From positions 17,988-81,987 of the forward strand of contig NZ_BDCC01000071.1 of assembly GCF_001613305.1 (NCBI RefSeq): DNA of 64,000 nucleotides, read 5' to 3'. The stretch is from Nocardia vaccinii NBRC 15922 (GTDB lineage: Bacteria > Actinomycetota > Actinomycetes > Mycobacteriales > Mycobacteriaceae). The notes under the pieces were generated by a model. It worked only from the letters and a program-made list of their open reading frames with translations, had not been told where the DNA came from and did not search any database. Shown here in pieces: positions 51,170 to 59,558 of this stretch; position 1 is the stretch's first letter, and each line of letters begins with the position of its first letter. A program made the translations under genes and the position numbers.

Positions 51170-51545
51170 GTGCCGCATGATGTTCGACTTGTGGCCGACG
51201 AGTTGTCGAAACGTCTTGTGCCGGATGAACTATGGGCTCTGGCCGAGCCGCTGTTACCGGCGTTCACTGCGCGTCCGCAGGGCGGTGGTACCGCGCCGAT
51301 CGATGAGCGGGCGGTGTTCACGGCGGTGGTGTTCGTGCTGACCAGTGGCTGTACGTGGCGGATGCTGCCGCCGTGGTTCGGGGTGAGCGTGCCGACTGCG
51401 CATCGTCGGTTCACGGTGTGGACCGAGGCCGGCGTGTGGCGGCGTTTACACCGGGTCGTCTTGGATGAGCTGGGTAGCAGGGGCTTGATCGATTGGTCGC
51501 GGGCGGTGATCGACGCGGCGTCGATTCGAGCGAAAAAGACACCCC
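51170..51545 (+). mobile_element. IS5-family transposase, N-terminal fragment
   Basis: The frame gives VPDELWALAEPLLPAFTARP, TAVVFVLTSGCTWRMLPP, TAHRRFTVWTEAG and DWSRAVIDAASIRAKK, the N-terminal DUF4096 part and first catalytic Asp region of IS5/IS1182-type transposases of actinobacteria. Right after AKK the sequence changes to the end of an IS110 element, so the C-terminal half with the other catalytic residues is gone. Confidence 0.88.
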
Positions 51546-51558
51546 AGGGCTTTGAATG

Positions 51559-51813
51559 TCAAGCAGCGGCTGTATCGGTGACGTGCGGTGACCAGGCGGT
51601 GGCTTCGTCGTAGAGGGTTTGGGTTTTGAGGCATCCGTGCAGGATGCCGACGAGGCGGTTGGCCAGTTGGCGTAGCGCGGCGTGGTGGTCTGCGCCTCGG
51701 GCGCGGTGATGGTCGTAGTAGGCGCGGGCGCCGGGTGAGACGGTCAGGGCGCTGAAGGCCTGGTGCACGAGAGCGTCGATGAGTCGGTCGTTGTGCACGA
51801 ACCGGGCGGCCAC
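51559..51813 (-). mobile_element. IS110-family transposase, C-terminal fragment
   Basis: The 84-residue frame reads IDALVHQAFSALTVSPGARA, HHAALRQLANRLVGILHGCL and LYDEATAW, the typical C-terminus of IS110/IS1111 transposases. The N-terminal DEDD domain is missing. It abuts the IS5 fragment at about 51545, so an IS110 element probably inserted into or recombined with the IS5 copy and was then itself truncated. Confidence 0.88.
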
Positions 51814-51840
51814 GGTCTTCCTTTTAGCGCACGCGCGCGA

Positions 51841-53208
51841 TCACAGCGTGCGCATACACCGCCGCGAGGGCGACTGCCCATCCCGGCCGCGCTTCCCGGC
51901 TAGAAGGGCAGGGAACACGCGGGCAACTGATTCCTGCAGCGCCGACCGCAGCTCTGACAGGTCTACTCCGACCAACTTTCCGGCATACTTGCGCCAACGG
52001 CCGTCGATCATGACGGACTCGATATGCTCCGGACCTGCATGCAACGCTGCCATGATCGCTTGGTCCGGTGACCAAAGGTTCATCGCGCGCACATCGACGA
52101 CAACGAGATCGGCGCGCATCCCCACCCCGAGGCAACCGACCTCTCCGGCCAAGCCCAAGGCACGAGCACCTGCCGAGGTCACCCAGCTCAACACCTGCCT
52201 GCAAGTGATCGGCGGCAGGGGCGGAGTCACTACAGCGTCGGCGGAACGGCGTTCGCGATCCAAGATTCGCTGGTGTGCCAACGTTGTTCGGGCCGCGCCC
52301 TGGACTTGGGCGCAACCGACGATATCGGCACCCGTGCCCAGTGACGGCTCAGCACCGAGCTTCAGCAATTGCGCCGTGACCGACCGTCCGCGCTGAATTT
52401 CGTTCTCCGGAATGAGGGTGAAGCTGACCCCGTAATCGACGAGCCGACGGAGCTTGTTGTATGTCAGCCCGGCCCCGTGCACCACATTGGTGCGGGGACC
52501 GAGTAGTCCACACAGATCCAACGCCTCCCACCCCTCCGCCGCGGTCGACGAGATACCGCTCTGATACATCGACACGGTCAGCTCATATTCGGCAGCCAGG
52601 CGGAAATCGACGGCAACGACACCCGGGTCGGAATACTGGGGTCCGTTGATGGCCATGCCCAGCCGCAACAGCCCGCTGCGGTCCGCGAACGGGCCCCGCA
52701 GCAGGCGTTCGACCTCGGCGCGGGAGTGCCGTGCGCCGGGCGGATACGCCGGTGAACCGTGCAGGAGTACCGCTCTGATTCCTGATTCGCCGAGTCCGGC
52801 GAATGCAGCTTCGGTGTGGTCGACCCCCAGGCTGCCGCCATCCCAGTTTCCTAGAGTCGTTGTCCCGCAGTTGATCTGATTCAGTCCACCGATTGCGGTC
52901 GCGAGCCGTAGAAATTCAGGAGTGAACGCACCGGCCCCGTCGACACGCCCGTCCGCGGAGTGATCTGTCCAGCTCCGGCCGATTCCGCATGAGCTCAGCA
53001 CACTCCGCGCCGTATGCAAATGAGCGTTGACCAGCCCCGGCATGACGAGTCGACCGGTCAGCTCGACCACCTCGGCCCGCTCGTCAGGGAGATCCGGGCC
53101 GATTTCGACAATGCACCCTGCCTCGATCAACACGTCTGCAAGTTCGCAATCAGGGCGATCCGCAGCCATGGTCACCAGCCGAGCACCACGCAGCAACGTA
53201 CGGGCCAT
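51841..53208 (-). CDS. Amidohydrolase paralogue with missing metal residues, probably inactive
   Basis: A 455-residue protein similar along its whole length to the amidohydrolase at 44811 (ARTLLRGARLVTMAADRP, VNAHLHTARSVL, NVVHGAGLTYNKLRRLVDYG, WVTSAGARALGL). Two core positions are changed: the metal-binding His of VSMHQS is Tyr (VSMYQSG), and the catalytic Asp of SLGTDTE is Gly (SLGTGAD). The first HxH and the VHG His remain. With the key Asp gone, hydrolysis by the normal mechanism is unlikely. The C-terminal ~20 residues reach the IS110 fragment and may be altered. A TetR relic is divergent to it, mirroring the TetR-amidohydrolase pair at 43881-46223. Confidence 0.82.
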   Translation of the reverse strand: MARTLLRGARLVTMAADRPDCELADVLIEAGCIVEIGPDLPDERAEVVELTGRLVMPGLVNAHLHTARSVLSSCGIGRSWTDHSADGRVDGAGAFTPEFLRLATAIGGLNQINCGTTTLGNWDGGSLGVDHTEAAFAGLGESGIRAVLLHGSPAYPPGARHSRAEVERLLRGPFADRSGLLRLGMAINGPQYSDPGVVAVDFRLAAEYELTVSMYQSGISSTAAEGWEALDLCGLLGPRTNVVHGAGLTYNKLRRLVDYGVSFTLIPENEIQRGRSVTAQLLKLGAEPSLGTGADIVGCAQVQGAARTTLAHQRILDRERRSADAVVTPPLPPITCRQVLSWVTSAGARALGLAGEVGCLGVGMRADLVVVDVRAMNLWSPDQAIMAALHAGPEHIESVMIDGRWRKYAGKLVGVDLSELRSALQESVARVFPALLAGKRGRDGQSPSRRCMRTL

Positions 53209-53243
53209 GTTTCACTCCTCAGCGTGAAAGCTCCCAGCTTTAC

Positions 53244-53260
53244 CGGCAACATCGTAGCCA
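53244..53260. promoter_or_regulatory. Degenerate 17-bp palindrome (site 4 of block C motif)
   Basis: CGGCAACA-T-CGTAGCCA keeps the left half of the block C motif exactly and most of the right half. It lies 36 bp upstream of the inactive-looking amidohydrolase. Confidence 0.4.
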
Positions 53261-53305
53261 TTTATCGGCATCCTGGAGCGGTATTCAAGGAAACGCCGTC
53301 ACCAC

Positions 53306-53740
53306 GACCGGATCTTCAGTGAGGTAAATTTCGGCACCGATACCGAGGACGGTGATTGGCAGCAGACTTGCAGGCCGGCCAAGCAGGCCATCTTCGACAC
53401 GCTCAGCCGACACTGCAGGATTGCGCCCCCGCTGATTGAACAGGTGCCCACCGGCCGCCATGTACGGGCGCTGCGTGAGCGGTTCCTTCGCATGCTGCTC
53501 GACGCGGGCTTCACCTCTGAATCGGCTTCCCGCACCTATGCCGCGCTGGCACGCAATGTTCTCGGATTCGCCGCGCAGCTATGCGCTCACGACGCCGTCG
53601 AGATCGCCCCGGCCCGGCTCGTGGCGCTCTGCAGCGGTCTCGACCCCGCCGACCACCTCGCCACGATCGCCGTCGCCGACCACTTGCCGAACCAGACGCT
53701 CGGGCGAGGTTCGAAAGTACAGGCGAGAGCGGGCCAGCTC
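53306..53740 (+). pseudogene. TetR-family regulator relic, DNA-binding domain missing
   Basis: The readable part (DRIFSEVNFG, DWQQTCRPAKQAIFDTLSRH, RIAPPLIEQVPTG, RTYAALARNVLGFAAQLCAH, DHLATIAVADHLP) matches the TetR at 43881 from its residue ~80 to near its C-terminus. The helix-turn-helix is absent; the sequence before 53306 does not continue the match. The frame runs on without a stop into the Mce gene region, but that extension is not part of the TetR family. Confidence 0.8.
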
Positions 53741-53831
53741 GTCGACACAGCCCACCGTGACCCCGCAGGCTCCGTCGGGCCGTTGCTACCCGCTGATCAG
53801 ATGCCACCTCCTGAAGCTGAAGTCCCAATAT

Positions 53832-53848
53832 CGGTGACAATGTTGCCG
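53832..53848. promoter_or_regulatory. 17-bp palindrome CGGTGACA-A-TGTTGCCG (site 5 of block C motif)
   Basis: Six of eight half-site positions are symmetric, and the right half TGTTGCCG equals that of site 3. It lies 100 bp upstream of the Mce lipoprotein ATG. Confidence 0.55.
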
Positions 53849-53947
53849 CAAGACGTTGCCGACCAAGACTATTTTGGCTACGCTGTGGCCGTTAAATTTG
53901 GTGGCCGTCGCACCCGGCGCCGTTTCGCTCCGTCAGGAGGCTCCGCG

Positions 53948-55027
53948 ATGATGCCCGTGGTCCGTGCCGGACTGATCACTCTCGCCACTGTGGCGGCCCT
54001 GCTGGCGACCGCCTGTTCGTCGGTGCCGAACCCTGTGACACACCGGACGCACATCACCGCAGATTTTCTGAACATTGCAGGCGTCTTTCAGGGAAATCCC
54101 ATCACCGTGCTCGGATTGCAGGTCGGCACGGTGGACAAGATCGTTCCCCACGACGAATACGTCGAAGTCCACATGACCGTGGACGGAGACGTGCAAATTC
54201 CCGCAAATGTCACAGCCGCACTGATCTCACCGTCGATAGTCACCGACCGGCACATCGAATTGACGCCGCGTTACACCGGCGGCGCGACCCTGGCCGATGA
54301 CGCCCACCTGACCGTGAACTCCACTCGGACCCCGGTGGAGCTGGACACGCTGATCAAGACCATCGATCAGTTCGTCAGCGTATTGAAACCGGAGTCCAGC
54401 AGCAGCCAGGGACCACTGTCGGCAACCTTGCTCTACGACATGGTCAACGGTAAGGGTGCGCAAATTCGCGACACCCTCACCGCATTGTCGGGTGCGCTGA
54501 AAACAGGGGTCGATAACGGGGATGCGATCTCGTCGATCGTCGTCAAACTCAACGAACTGACCTCCATGCTCGCCGACAACGACCAATCGGTGCGAGATTT
54601 CAGCGACCGGATGACGCAGCTGAGCTCGCTGCTGGCCCAGCAGGCACCGGGCCTGCAGGCCACGCTCGACCAGATGAACTCCTTCCTCTCCAACACCAGC
54701 ACCACGCTCGGCCAATACCAGGACCAGTTGGCCTCGAGCCTGTCGGGGTTGAAGACGGTCACCGATCAGTTGCGCGCGAATGCCGCCGGTCTCACCGAGG
54801 TCGCCGACGTCACGCCGCTGATATTGCAGAACCTGGATCGAACCATGGATCGGCAAGGCCGCTTTTTCCGCGCCCACCTCGTCCCCGGCGTCTCTGTGGA
54901 CACCGAAGTGGTCAGCTTGTTCTGTCAGCGAATTCAGATGCGCGCCGACGGCTGCAACAATGGCAAAATCGAAGATCTCGGACCCGATTTCGGCCTCACC
55001 GCGGCCTTACTGGGTCTCACGAAATAA
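53948..55027 (+). CDS. Solitary Mce-family lipoprotein (MlaD domain)
   Basis: A 359-residue Mce protein. The signal peptide (residues 1-22, LITLATVAALLATA) ends in a lipobox with Cys23 (LATAC). An MCE/MlaD domain follows (ITADFLNIAGVFQGNPITVLG, QVGTVDKI, near residues 40-75), then a long helical, coiled-coil-like region (FSDRMTQLSSLLAQQAPG, LDQMNSFLSNTS). This is the LprK/MceE type. Mce proteins form envelope-spanning lipid or steroid importers with YrbE permeases, but no other mce or yrbE gene is here. The ATG at 53948 follows AGGAGG; the frame is open upstream through the TetR relic. It may help import the substrate of block C. Confidence 0.9.
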   Translation: MMPVVRAGLITLATVAALLATACSSVPNPVTHRTHITADFLNIAGVFQGNPITVLGLQVGTVDKIVPHDEYVEVHMTVDGDVQIPANVTAALISPSIVTDRHIELTPRYTGGATLADDAHLTVNSTRTPVELDTLIKTIDQFVSVLKPESSSSQGPLSATLLYDMVNGKGAQIRDTLTALSGALKTGVDNGDAISSIVVKLNELTSMLADNDQSVRDFSDRMTQLSSLLAQQAPGLQATLDQMNSFLSNTSTTLGQYQDQLASSLSGLKTVTDQLRANAAGLTEVADVTPLILQNLDRTMDRQGRFFRAHLVPGVSVDTEVVSLFCQRIQMRADGCNNGKIEDLGPDFGLTAALLGLTK

Positions 55028-55203
55028 CGAGTTGGAGGTCAACGGTCGGCTGCAACTATCGAGTGCCGACCAGCGCAGACGACACGCATGGTCGCATGTC
55101 ATCGAATGCCCGGCTCTGCCACAGTCTCGACCAGGACCAATTCAGAACGTCGGCGGATTCTGGAAACGCTGTCGCCGCAATATTGTGGTCTCCTAGCGCC
55201 TCG

Positions 55204-55323
55204 TCAAGCTACGTACGGTAGGTAATCGGTCCAGCGCTTGCGATCTCGAATGCGGTAGTAGATCTGACCGGTCGTTGGATCCAAGGCACCGAGCAGGTGC
55301 CGCACACCCTGGGTGCGGTGATA
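55204..55323 (-). mobile_element. IS630-like transposase fragment
   Basis: On the minus strand the sequence reads YHRTQGVRHLLGALDPTTGQ, then IYYRIRDRKRWTDYLP before a stop. This matches the middle of IS630-family DDE transposases around the LGALDxxTGxxxYRIRxRKRW motif. Nothing else of the element was found. It directly abuts the PknK relic. Confidence 0.65.
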
Positions 55324-55388
55324 GGTGGCCCGCTACCGCTTCGGGCTGCGACGGGGCTGCCAGCCGCAGCCGGCGCGGGGCTGCAGAT

Positions 55389-55643
55389 AATGTTCGGATG
55401 CCCGGTCAGCCGGCCCATCGCCCGCTGCTCGCGAAAGAACCGCCTTTGGTTGTCCTCGTCCAACTCCGCGGTCAGCACCTTGACCGCTACCGTGCGGTCC
55501 AGCGCCGCCTGGGTGCATCGATACACCACACCGAAAACGCCACGTGCGATTTCTTCGGCGTCCTCGAATCCAGACGCGCTCAACTCGACCGTGACGGGCA
55601 GATTCACATCACGGCTGGTCCGCAGCGGGTCCTCATCGGCCAT
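55389..55643 (-). pseudogene. pknK: Serine/threonine protein kinase PknK N-terminal fragment
   Basis: About 85 residues (ELSASGFEDAEEIARGVFGV, then VAVKVL with the ATP-binding Lys, RRFFREQRAMGRLTGHPNI) match the start of the PknK kinase domain of mycolic-acid actinobacteria. The second Gly of the GxGxxG loop is Val (ARGVFG). The match ends at PNI where IS630 sequence begins, so over 90% of the protein is missing. Confidence 0.78.
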
Positions 55644-55732
55644 CAGCGATGGGCGATCCACTCTGCAGTTGCACGAACATCGGGCGCCATGCGATACAAA
55701 CTCTGACGACATCGTCATGAGTGCAATTGGCA

Positions 55733-57292
55733 TCAGTCAGTGGTTTTCGGGGTTGCCGAGCCGGTCTGCGGCGGATGGGCGCTCGGGGTGAAACTCGGCA
55801 GTGACGAATACAGATTCGACAGCGTTCGCCCGCACGTATGAACGGTGCCGTCGGGTCGGACGAGCACGGCGTCGGCGCGCCCGCCGCATAGCCAGCGATG
55901 CAGCGCGGTACCCGGCATGGCACGCAACACCACACCGCCGCGCTGTTCGACGGTCGCCGCCTCCGCCGGTGATGGGGCGGATGTCGTGATGACGGCGTAG
56001 CGCCCGCCGATGAGGTCGTCGACCCGGCGCCCGTCGGCCATCCGTTCGTTCGGGACCAGCCGTCCGGCCAGACCTCGCCGCAGCGGCGGCGCGGCCACCA
56101 GCGCGGAACGCTGCAGCGGCGGGGACTCTCCGCTGAGGAGGGTCCGGGTCAGCCCGGGCAGCCGGTGCAGTCGCGGGGCGAGCAGGCCGCGCAGTCGATT
56201 GCCCAGTTCGCCGCCCGCGGTCATGGTCAGGCCGGTGAGCTTGGCCAGCCGGATCATCATGTGCGCGTGCGGTTTCCGCTCGGTTTCGTAGGTGCCGAGC
56301 ACCGACTCCGGCAGCTCGCCGCGCAGCACCGCCGCCAGCTTCCAGCTGAGGTTGGCGGCATCGCGCACTCCCGCGCCCATGCCCTGCCCGATGAACGGCG
56401 GGGTGAGGTGGGCGGCGTCGCCGAGCAGGAATACCCGCCCGGCACGCCACCGGTCGGCCAGTTGCGCGCGGAAGGTGTACTCCGCCACCCGGACCAGCTC
56501 CAAGCCGTCGCGGTCGGCGTCCGCCAGCCATGGGGCCAGCAGCGGCCACAGTCGAGCGAGGCCACGGTAGTCGTCGGCGGTTTCGCCGGGCCACAAACGG
56601 AATTCCCACCGATGGCGGGTCGTTCCGATGCGCATGTAGGTCGCGGCTCGACGCGGGTCGCATACCTGATGCACGCCGCCCCAGTGCCCCGGATCGACCG
56701 TGGTCGCGATGTCGACGACCAGCCAGCGCTGCTCGAATCGCAAGTCCCGCATGCGCGCGCCGATCGCCGTGCGCACCAGGCTGTTCGCGCCGTCGCAACC
56801 CAGCACGTAGCGGGCGCGCACCGACTCGGTCCCACCGGTCGCCCGGTCGTCGAAATCCGCTCGGACACAGTCATTCTCGACTGTCATCCCGGTGACTTCC
56901 ACACCGCCGCGCAGTGTGACGGCCGGATGCAGCGCAAGATTGGCGCGCAACAGCGCCTCCAGCTCCGGCTGGTCGAACAGATTGGCTTCGGGGAATCCGT
57001 TGCGGGCCCCGGCCGGATCGCGGTCGAATTGCGCCAGCACCCGATGCCGCGGATCCACCAGCCGCAGCCCCAGGGCGGGCCGGGTGATCGCGTCGAATCC
57101 CGCGCCGATGCCGAGACGCTCCACGATCCGCCGGATCTCACCGTCGAGATGGACCGCGCGCGGCTGCGGATAGACGCCCTCCCACCGTTCGAGGACCAGC
57201 GATTCGATGCCGTACTGGGCGAGCAGCGTGGCCGCGGTGAGCCCGGACGGGCCCGCGCCGACGATCAGCACCGGAACCGTCGGTGAAGTCAT
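55733..57292 (-). CDS. FAD-dependent aromatic monooxygenase (MhpA-like), operon D
   Basis: A 519-residue class A flavoprotein hydroxylase: VLIVGAGPSGLTAATLLAQY at the N-terminus, LGCDGANSLVRTAIGARM near 165, RVFLLGDAAHLTPPFIGQGMGAGVRDAANL near 285, YETERKPHAHMM near 330, and a C-terminal DAVLVRPDGTVHTCG. It probably hydroxylates the ring of a CoA-free or CoA-linked phenolic acid to a catechol for the dioxygenase of the same operon. It overlaps the DoxX gene by ATGA and is the last gene of the operon. A three-piece relic of its paralogue is at 35435-35920. Confidence 0.9.
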   Translation of the reverse strand: MTSPTVPVLIVGAGPSGLTAATLLAQYGIESLVLERWEGVYPQPRAVHLDGEIRRIVERLGIGAGFDAITRPALGLRLVDPRHRVLAQFDRDPAGARNGFPEANLFDQPELEALLRANLALHPAVTLRGGVEVTGMTVENDCVRADFDDRATGGTESVRARYVLGCDGANSLVRTAIGARMRDLRFEQRWLVVDIATTVDPGHWGGVHQVCDPRRAATYMRIGTTRHRWEFRLWPGETADDYRGLARLWPLLAPWLADADRDGLELVRVAEYTFRAQLADRWRAGRVFLLGDAAHLTPPFIGQGMGAGVRDAANLSWKLAAVLRGELPESVLGTYETERKPHAHMMIRLAKLTGLTMTAGGELGNRLRGLLAPRLHRLPGLTRTLLSGESPPLQRSALVAAPPLRRGLAGRLVPNERMADGRRVDDLIGGRYAVITTSAPSPAEAATVEQRGGVVLRAMPGTALHRWLCGGRADAVLVRPDGTVHTCGRTLSNLYSSLPSFTPSAHPPQTGSATPKTTD

Positions 57293-57645
57293 CGGGGCCC
57301 ACCGGTCAACGTGGCCACGTAGGCCGCAGCGATCAGAGCCGTACCGGCCGCAGGCGCGATTTCGGTTGTGCCGTCGCCGTTTCGGAGATGACTGGCGACC
57401 GCGCCGGTCATCAGCAGCACCAGTCCGGTCCCGGCCGCCCGGCCGATCGCGGGACGAACCAGCCCTGCGAGCACACCACTGGCCGCGAGGAGCTCGACCG
57501 CGCCGATGCCCCGATAAGCGGTGGTGGAGTATCCGAGATGCGCCGCACGCTCACGCATCGACGCAACCGCCGCAAACTTGGCCGTCCCGAGGGACAGGAA
57601 TTCGGCCGCCAGCACGCCCGTAAGCACCTTCGACACGGTTTTCAT
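57289..57645 (-). CDS. DoxX-like membrane protein, operon D
   Basis: A 118-residue protein with four hydrophobic segments (LTGVLAAEFLSLGTAKF, GIGAVELLAASGVLAGLV, AAGTGLVLLMTGAVASH, AAGTALIAAAYVATL). It belongs to the DoxX-like family and keeps the SMRERAAHLGYSTTAYRGIG segment shared with the copy at 35082. ATGA overlaps join it to the ligase and the monooxygenase. Its function in aromatic catabolism is unknown; retention in both copies of the module suggests it matters. Confidence 0.82.
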   Translation of the reverse strand: MKTVSKVLTGVLAAEFLSLGTAKFAAVASMRERAAHLGYSTTAYRGIGAVELLAASGVLAGLVRPAIGRAAGTGLVLLMTGAVASHLRNGDGTTEIAPAAGTALIAAAYVATLTGGPR

Positions 57646-59558
57646 TGCCGCACCTCGATTTTCCAGTCGATCGCGTAGCGGCCCAAGATCGCCTCGACCC
57701 TGTCACGGTCGGCATCGGAGTCGAGTGCCACGGTGGCGGCAATCGCGCCGTCCTCGACTGCGGCGCTGACACCGGCGACGCTGGAGACAGCGGCCAGCGC
57801 GTCGAGAAGTTCGCGGCGCGTGGCGTCCGCGCGCAGACCCAGCTTGTACGGCTTGCCGACATCGGTGACGGGCAGCGCGTCCAGGACGGTGACCGTCTTG
57901 GGCGCGGCGGCGCGCTCGTGCACGCGCTGGGCGGCCCACTCCACCAGTTCGTCCTCGGTGACGTCGGCGCCGGCGGTCAGGGCGACATACGCGACAGGGA
58001 TCTCGCCGGCGTGCACGTCCGGGCGACCGACCGCCCCGGCCGCGCTGACCTGCGGGTGGCTCAGCAACGCATCCTCGATGCTCGCGGGATCGATATTGTG
58101 GCCGCCGCGGATGATGAGATCCTTTGCGCGGCCGTGCAAATGGATGAAGCCTTCATCGTCGACATGGGCCAGGTCGCCGGTACTCAACCAGCCCTCCACC
58201 AGGGTGCCCAGACAATCGAGCCGATGGCCGCGTTCGTCACAGCCGGTGACATATCCGGCGAAAACCGTGGGGCCGCTGATGATCAGCATGCCGGTTTCCC
58301 CCGCCGACACCCGCTCCCACAGCCCGTCTTCGGCTGTCCGGACAACCGCGACCCGCTGATAGGGCATGCGCTGGCCTACCGCGCCCGGCCGGGGAACGTC
58401 GGGGAAGCTGCGGGCGGTCGCGCAAGTGGCTTCGGTGAGGCCGTACCCTTCGACCAGGGTGACTCCGGTGTGCCGCTGGAAGTCCTCACGCACCGCGAGC
58501 GGCAGGGGCGAGGCACCGACCATCGCGTAGCGAAGGCTCGAGATGTCGGCGTCGATCGGACACTGCGCCAGCATCGCGTACACCGTCGGCACCGCGCTCA
58601 TCGCGGCAATCCGGTAGTGCGCCACGATATTCCAGAACTGCCCGTACAGCGCGAAGTCCCGGTACCCCAGCGAGCCGGCCCACACCACCGACTGTCCACG
58701 GAACAGCGGTGCGAGCAAGGTCACGACCAACGCGTTGACGTGGAACAACGGCAGCGCCGCGAAGATAACCGAGTCCTCGTCCAGCAGGGAGTTGGCGGCG
58801 ATCATCCACGCATTGGCGACCTCGCCGGAGTGTCGGTGGACGGCCAGCTTCGGCACTCCGGTCGTCCCGCCGGTGTGGAACAGGGCCGCCAGATCCGAGG
58901 CCGTCGGCGGCTGTCCGAGAAAGCGGGTCGAATCCTGTTCGGCGGCCGCGGCATCGAGGTAGTCGACGCAGACCTCCGCGCTGGCGGGCAACGCCGGTGG
59001 CGCCTCCGAGGCGGCGGTGGGACGCAGCATCAGCAGGGCGTTCACCAGCCCGCGTGCGGCGAGTTCCCGTGCGGCGGTCCAGATGTCGGGCGCGAGTTCG
59101 GGACCGGCGGCGATCAGGACCCGAGCGCCGGAGCGGCGCAGCAGTTCGGCGATGTGATCGGGCGACAGCCCGCCGTTGATCGGCGCGGCGATCCCCGCCA
59201 GCTGCGCGGCCAGGGTCGCCGGGACGAGCTCGGCGCAGTTGGGCGCGATGAGCGCCACCGCGTCACCGCGGCGCACGCCCAACGCGTGCAACAGGTTCGC
59301 GTACCGGTGGACGTCTGCCAGCAGCTGGGAGTAGCTGCGCCGCAGTGGCTCTCGCCAGCGCGATGCCTCCGGCAGCACGGTGACCGCGGTGCGCTCCGGC
59401 CACCGCGCCGCTGCACGTGTGAGCAGCGCGTAGGTCGATTCGGGCAGACCACGCGCTGCGAGCGGCACCGCTTCAATCTCCGCCAGATCGCCCGGATGGG
59501 AATAGCGAGGCCACAGCAGTTCTTCGGACGCGGCGTCCAGGGTCGTGGTGTCGGTCAT
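57642..59558 (-). CDS. AMP-forming acyl-CoA synthetase, operon D
   Basis: A 638-residue ANL-family ligase: ALFHTGGTTGVPKLAVHRHSG near residue 222, ALPLFHVNALVVTLLAPL near 265, EGYGLTEATCATARSFP near 370, STGDLAHVDDEGFIHLHGRA near 460, and DVGKPYKLGLRADATRREL near 565 carrying the catalytic Lys. It should form an acyl-CoA from an aromatic or dicarboxylic acid with ATP. It is a close duplicate of 33181-35085. ATGA overlaps link it to the FAH gene before and the DoxX gene after it. Confidence 0.9.
   Translation of the reverse strand: MTDTTTLDAASEELLWPRYSHPGDLAEIEAVPLAARGLPESTYALLTRAAARWPERTAVTVLPEASRWREPLRRSYSQLLADVHRYANLLHALGVRRGDAVALIAPNCAELVPATLAAQLAGIAAPINGGLSPDHIAELLRRSGARVLIAAGPELAPDIWTAARELAARGLVNALLMLRPTAASEAPPALPASAEVCVDYLDAAAAEQDSTRFLGQPPTASDLAALFHTGGTTGVPKLAVHRHSGEVANAWMIAANSLLDEDSVIFAALPLFHVNALVVTLLAPLFRGQSVVWAGSLGYRDFALYGQFWNIVAHYRIAAMSAVPTVYAMLAQCPIDADISSLRYAMVGASPLPLAVREDFQRHTGVTLVEGYGLTEATCATARSFPDVPRPGAVGQRMPYQRVAVVRTAEDGLWERVSAGETGMLIISGPTVFAGYVTGCDERGHRLDCLGTLVEGWLSTGDLAHVDDEGFIHLHGRAKDLIIRGGHNIDPASIEDALLSHPQVSAAGAVGRPDVHAGEIPVAYVALTAGADVTEDELVEWAAQRVHERAAAPKTVTVLDALPVTDVGKPYKLGLRADATRRELLDALAAVSSVAGVSAAVEDGAIAATVALDSDADRDRVEAILGRYAIDWKIEVRQ

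Noticed and set aside
53444..53947. Possibility that the TetR relic and the Mce protein form one fused protein
   Set aside because: The frame is continuous, but the Mce gene has its own AGGAGG site, start and lipoprotein signal peptide, which would be buried in a fusion.
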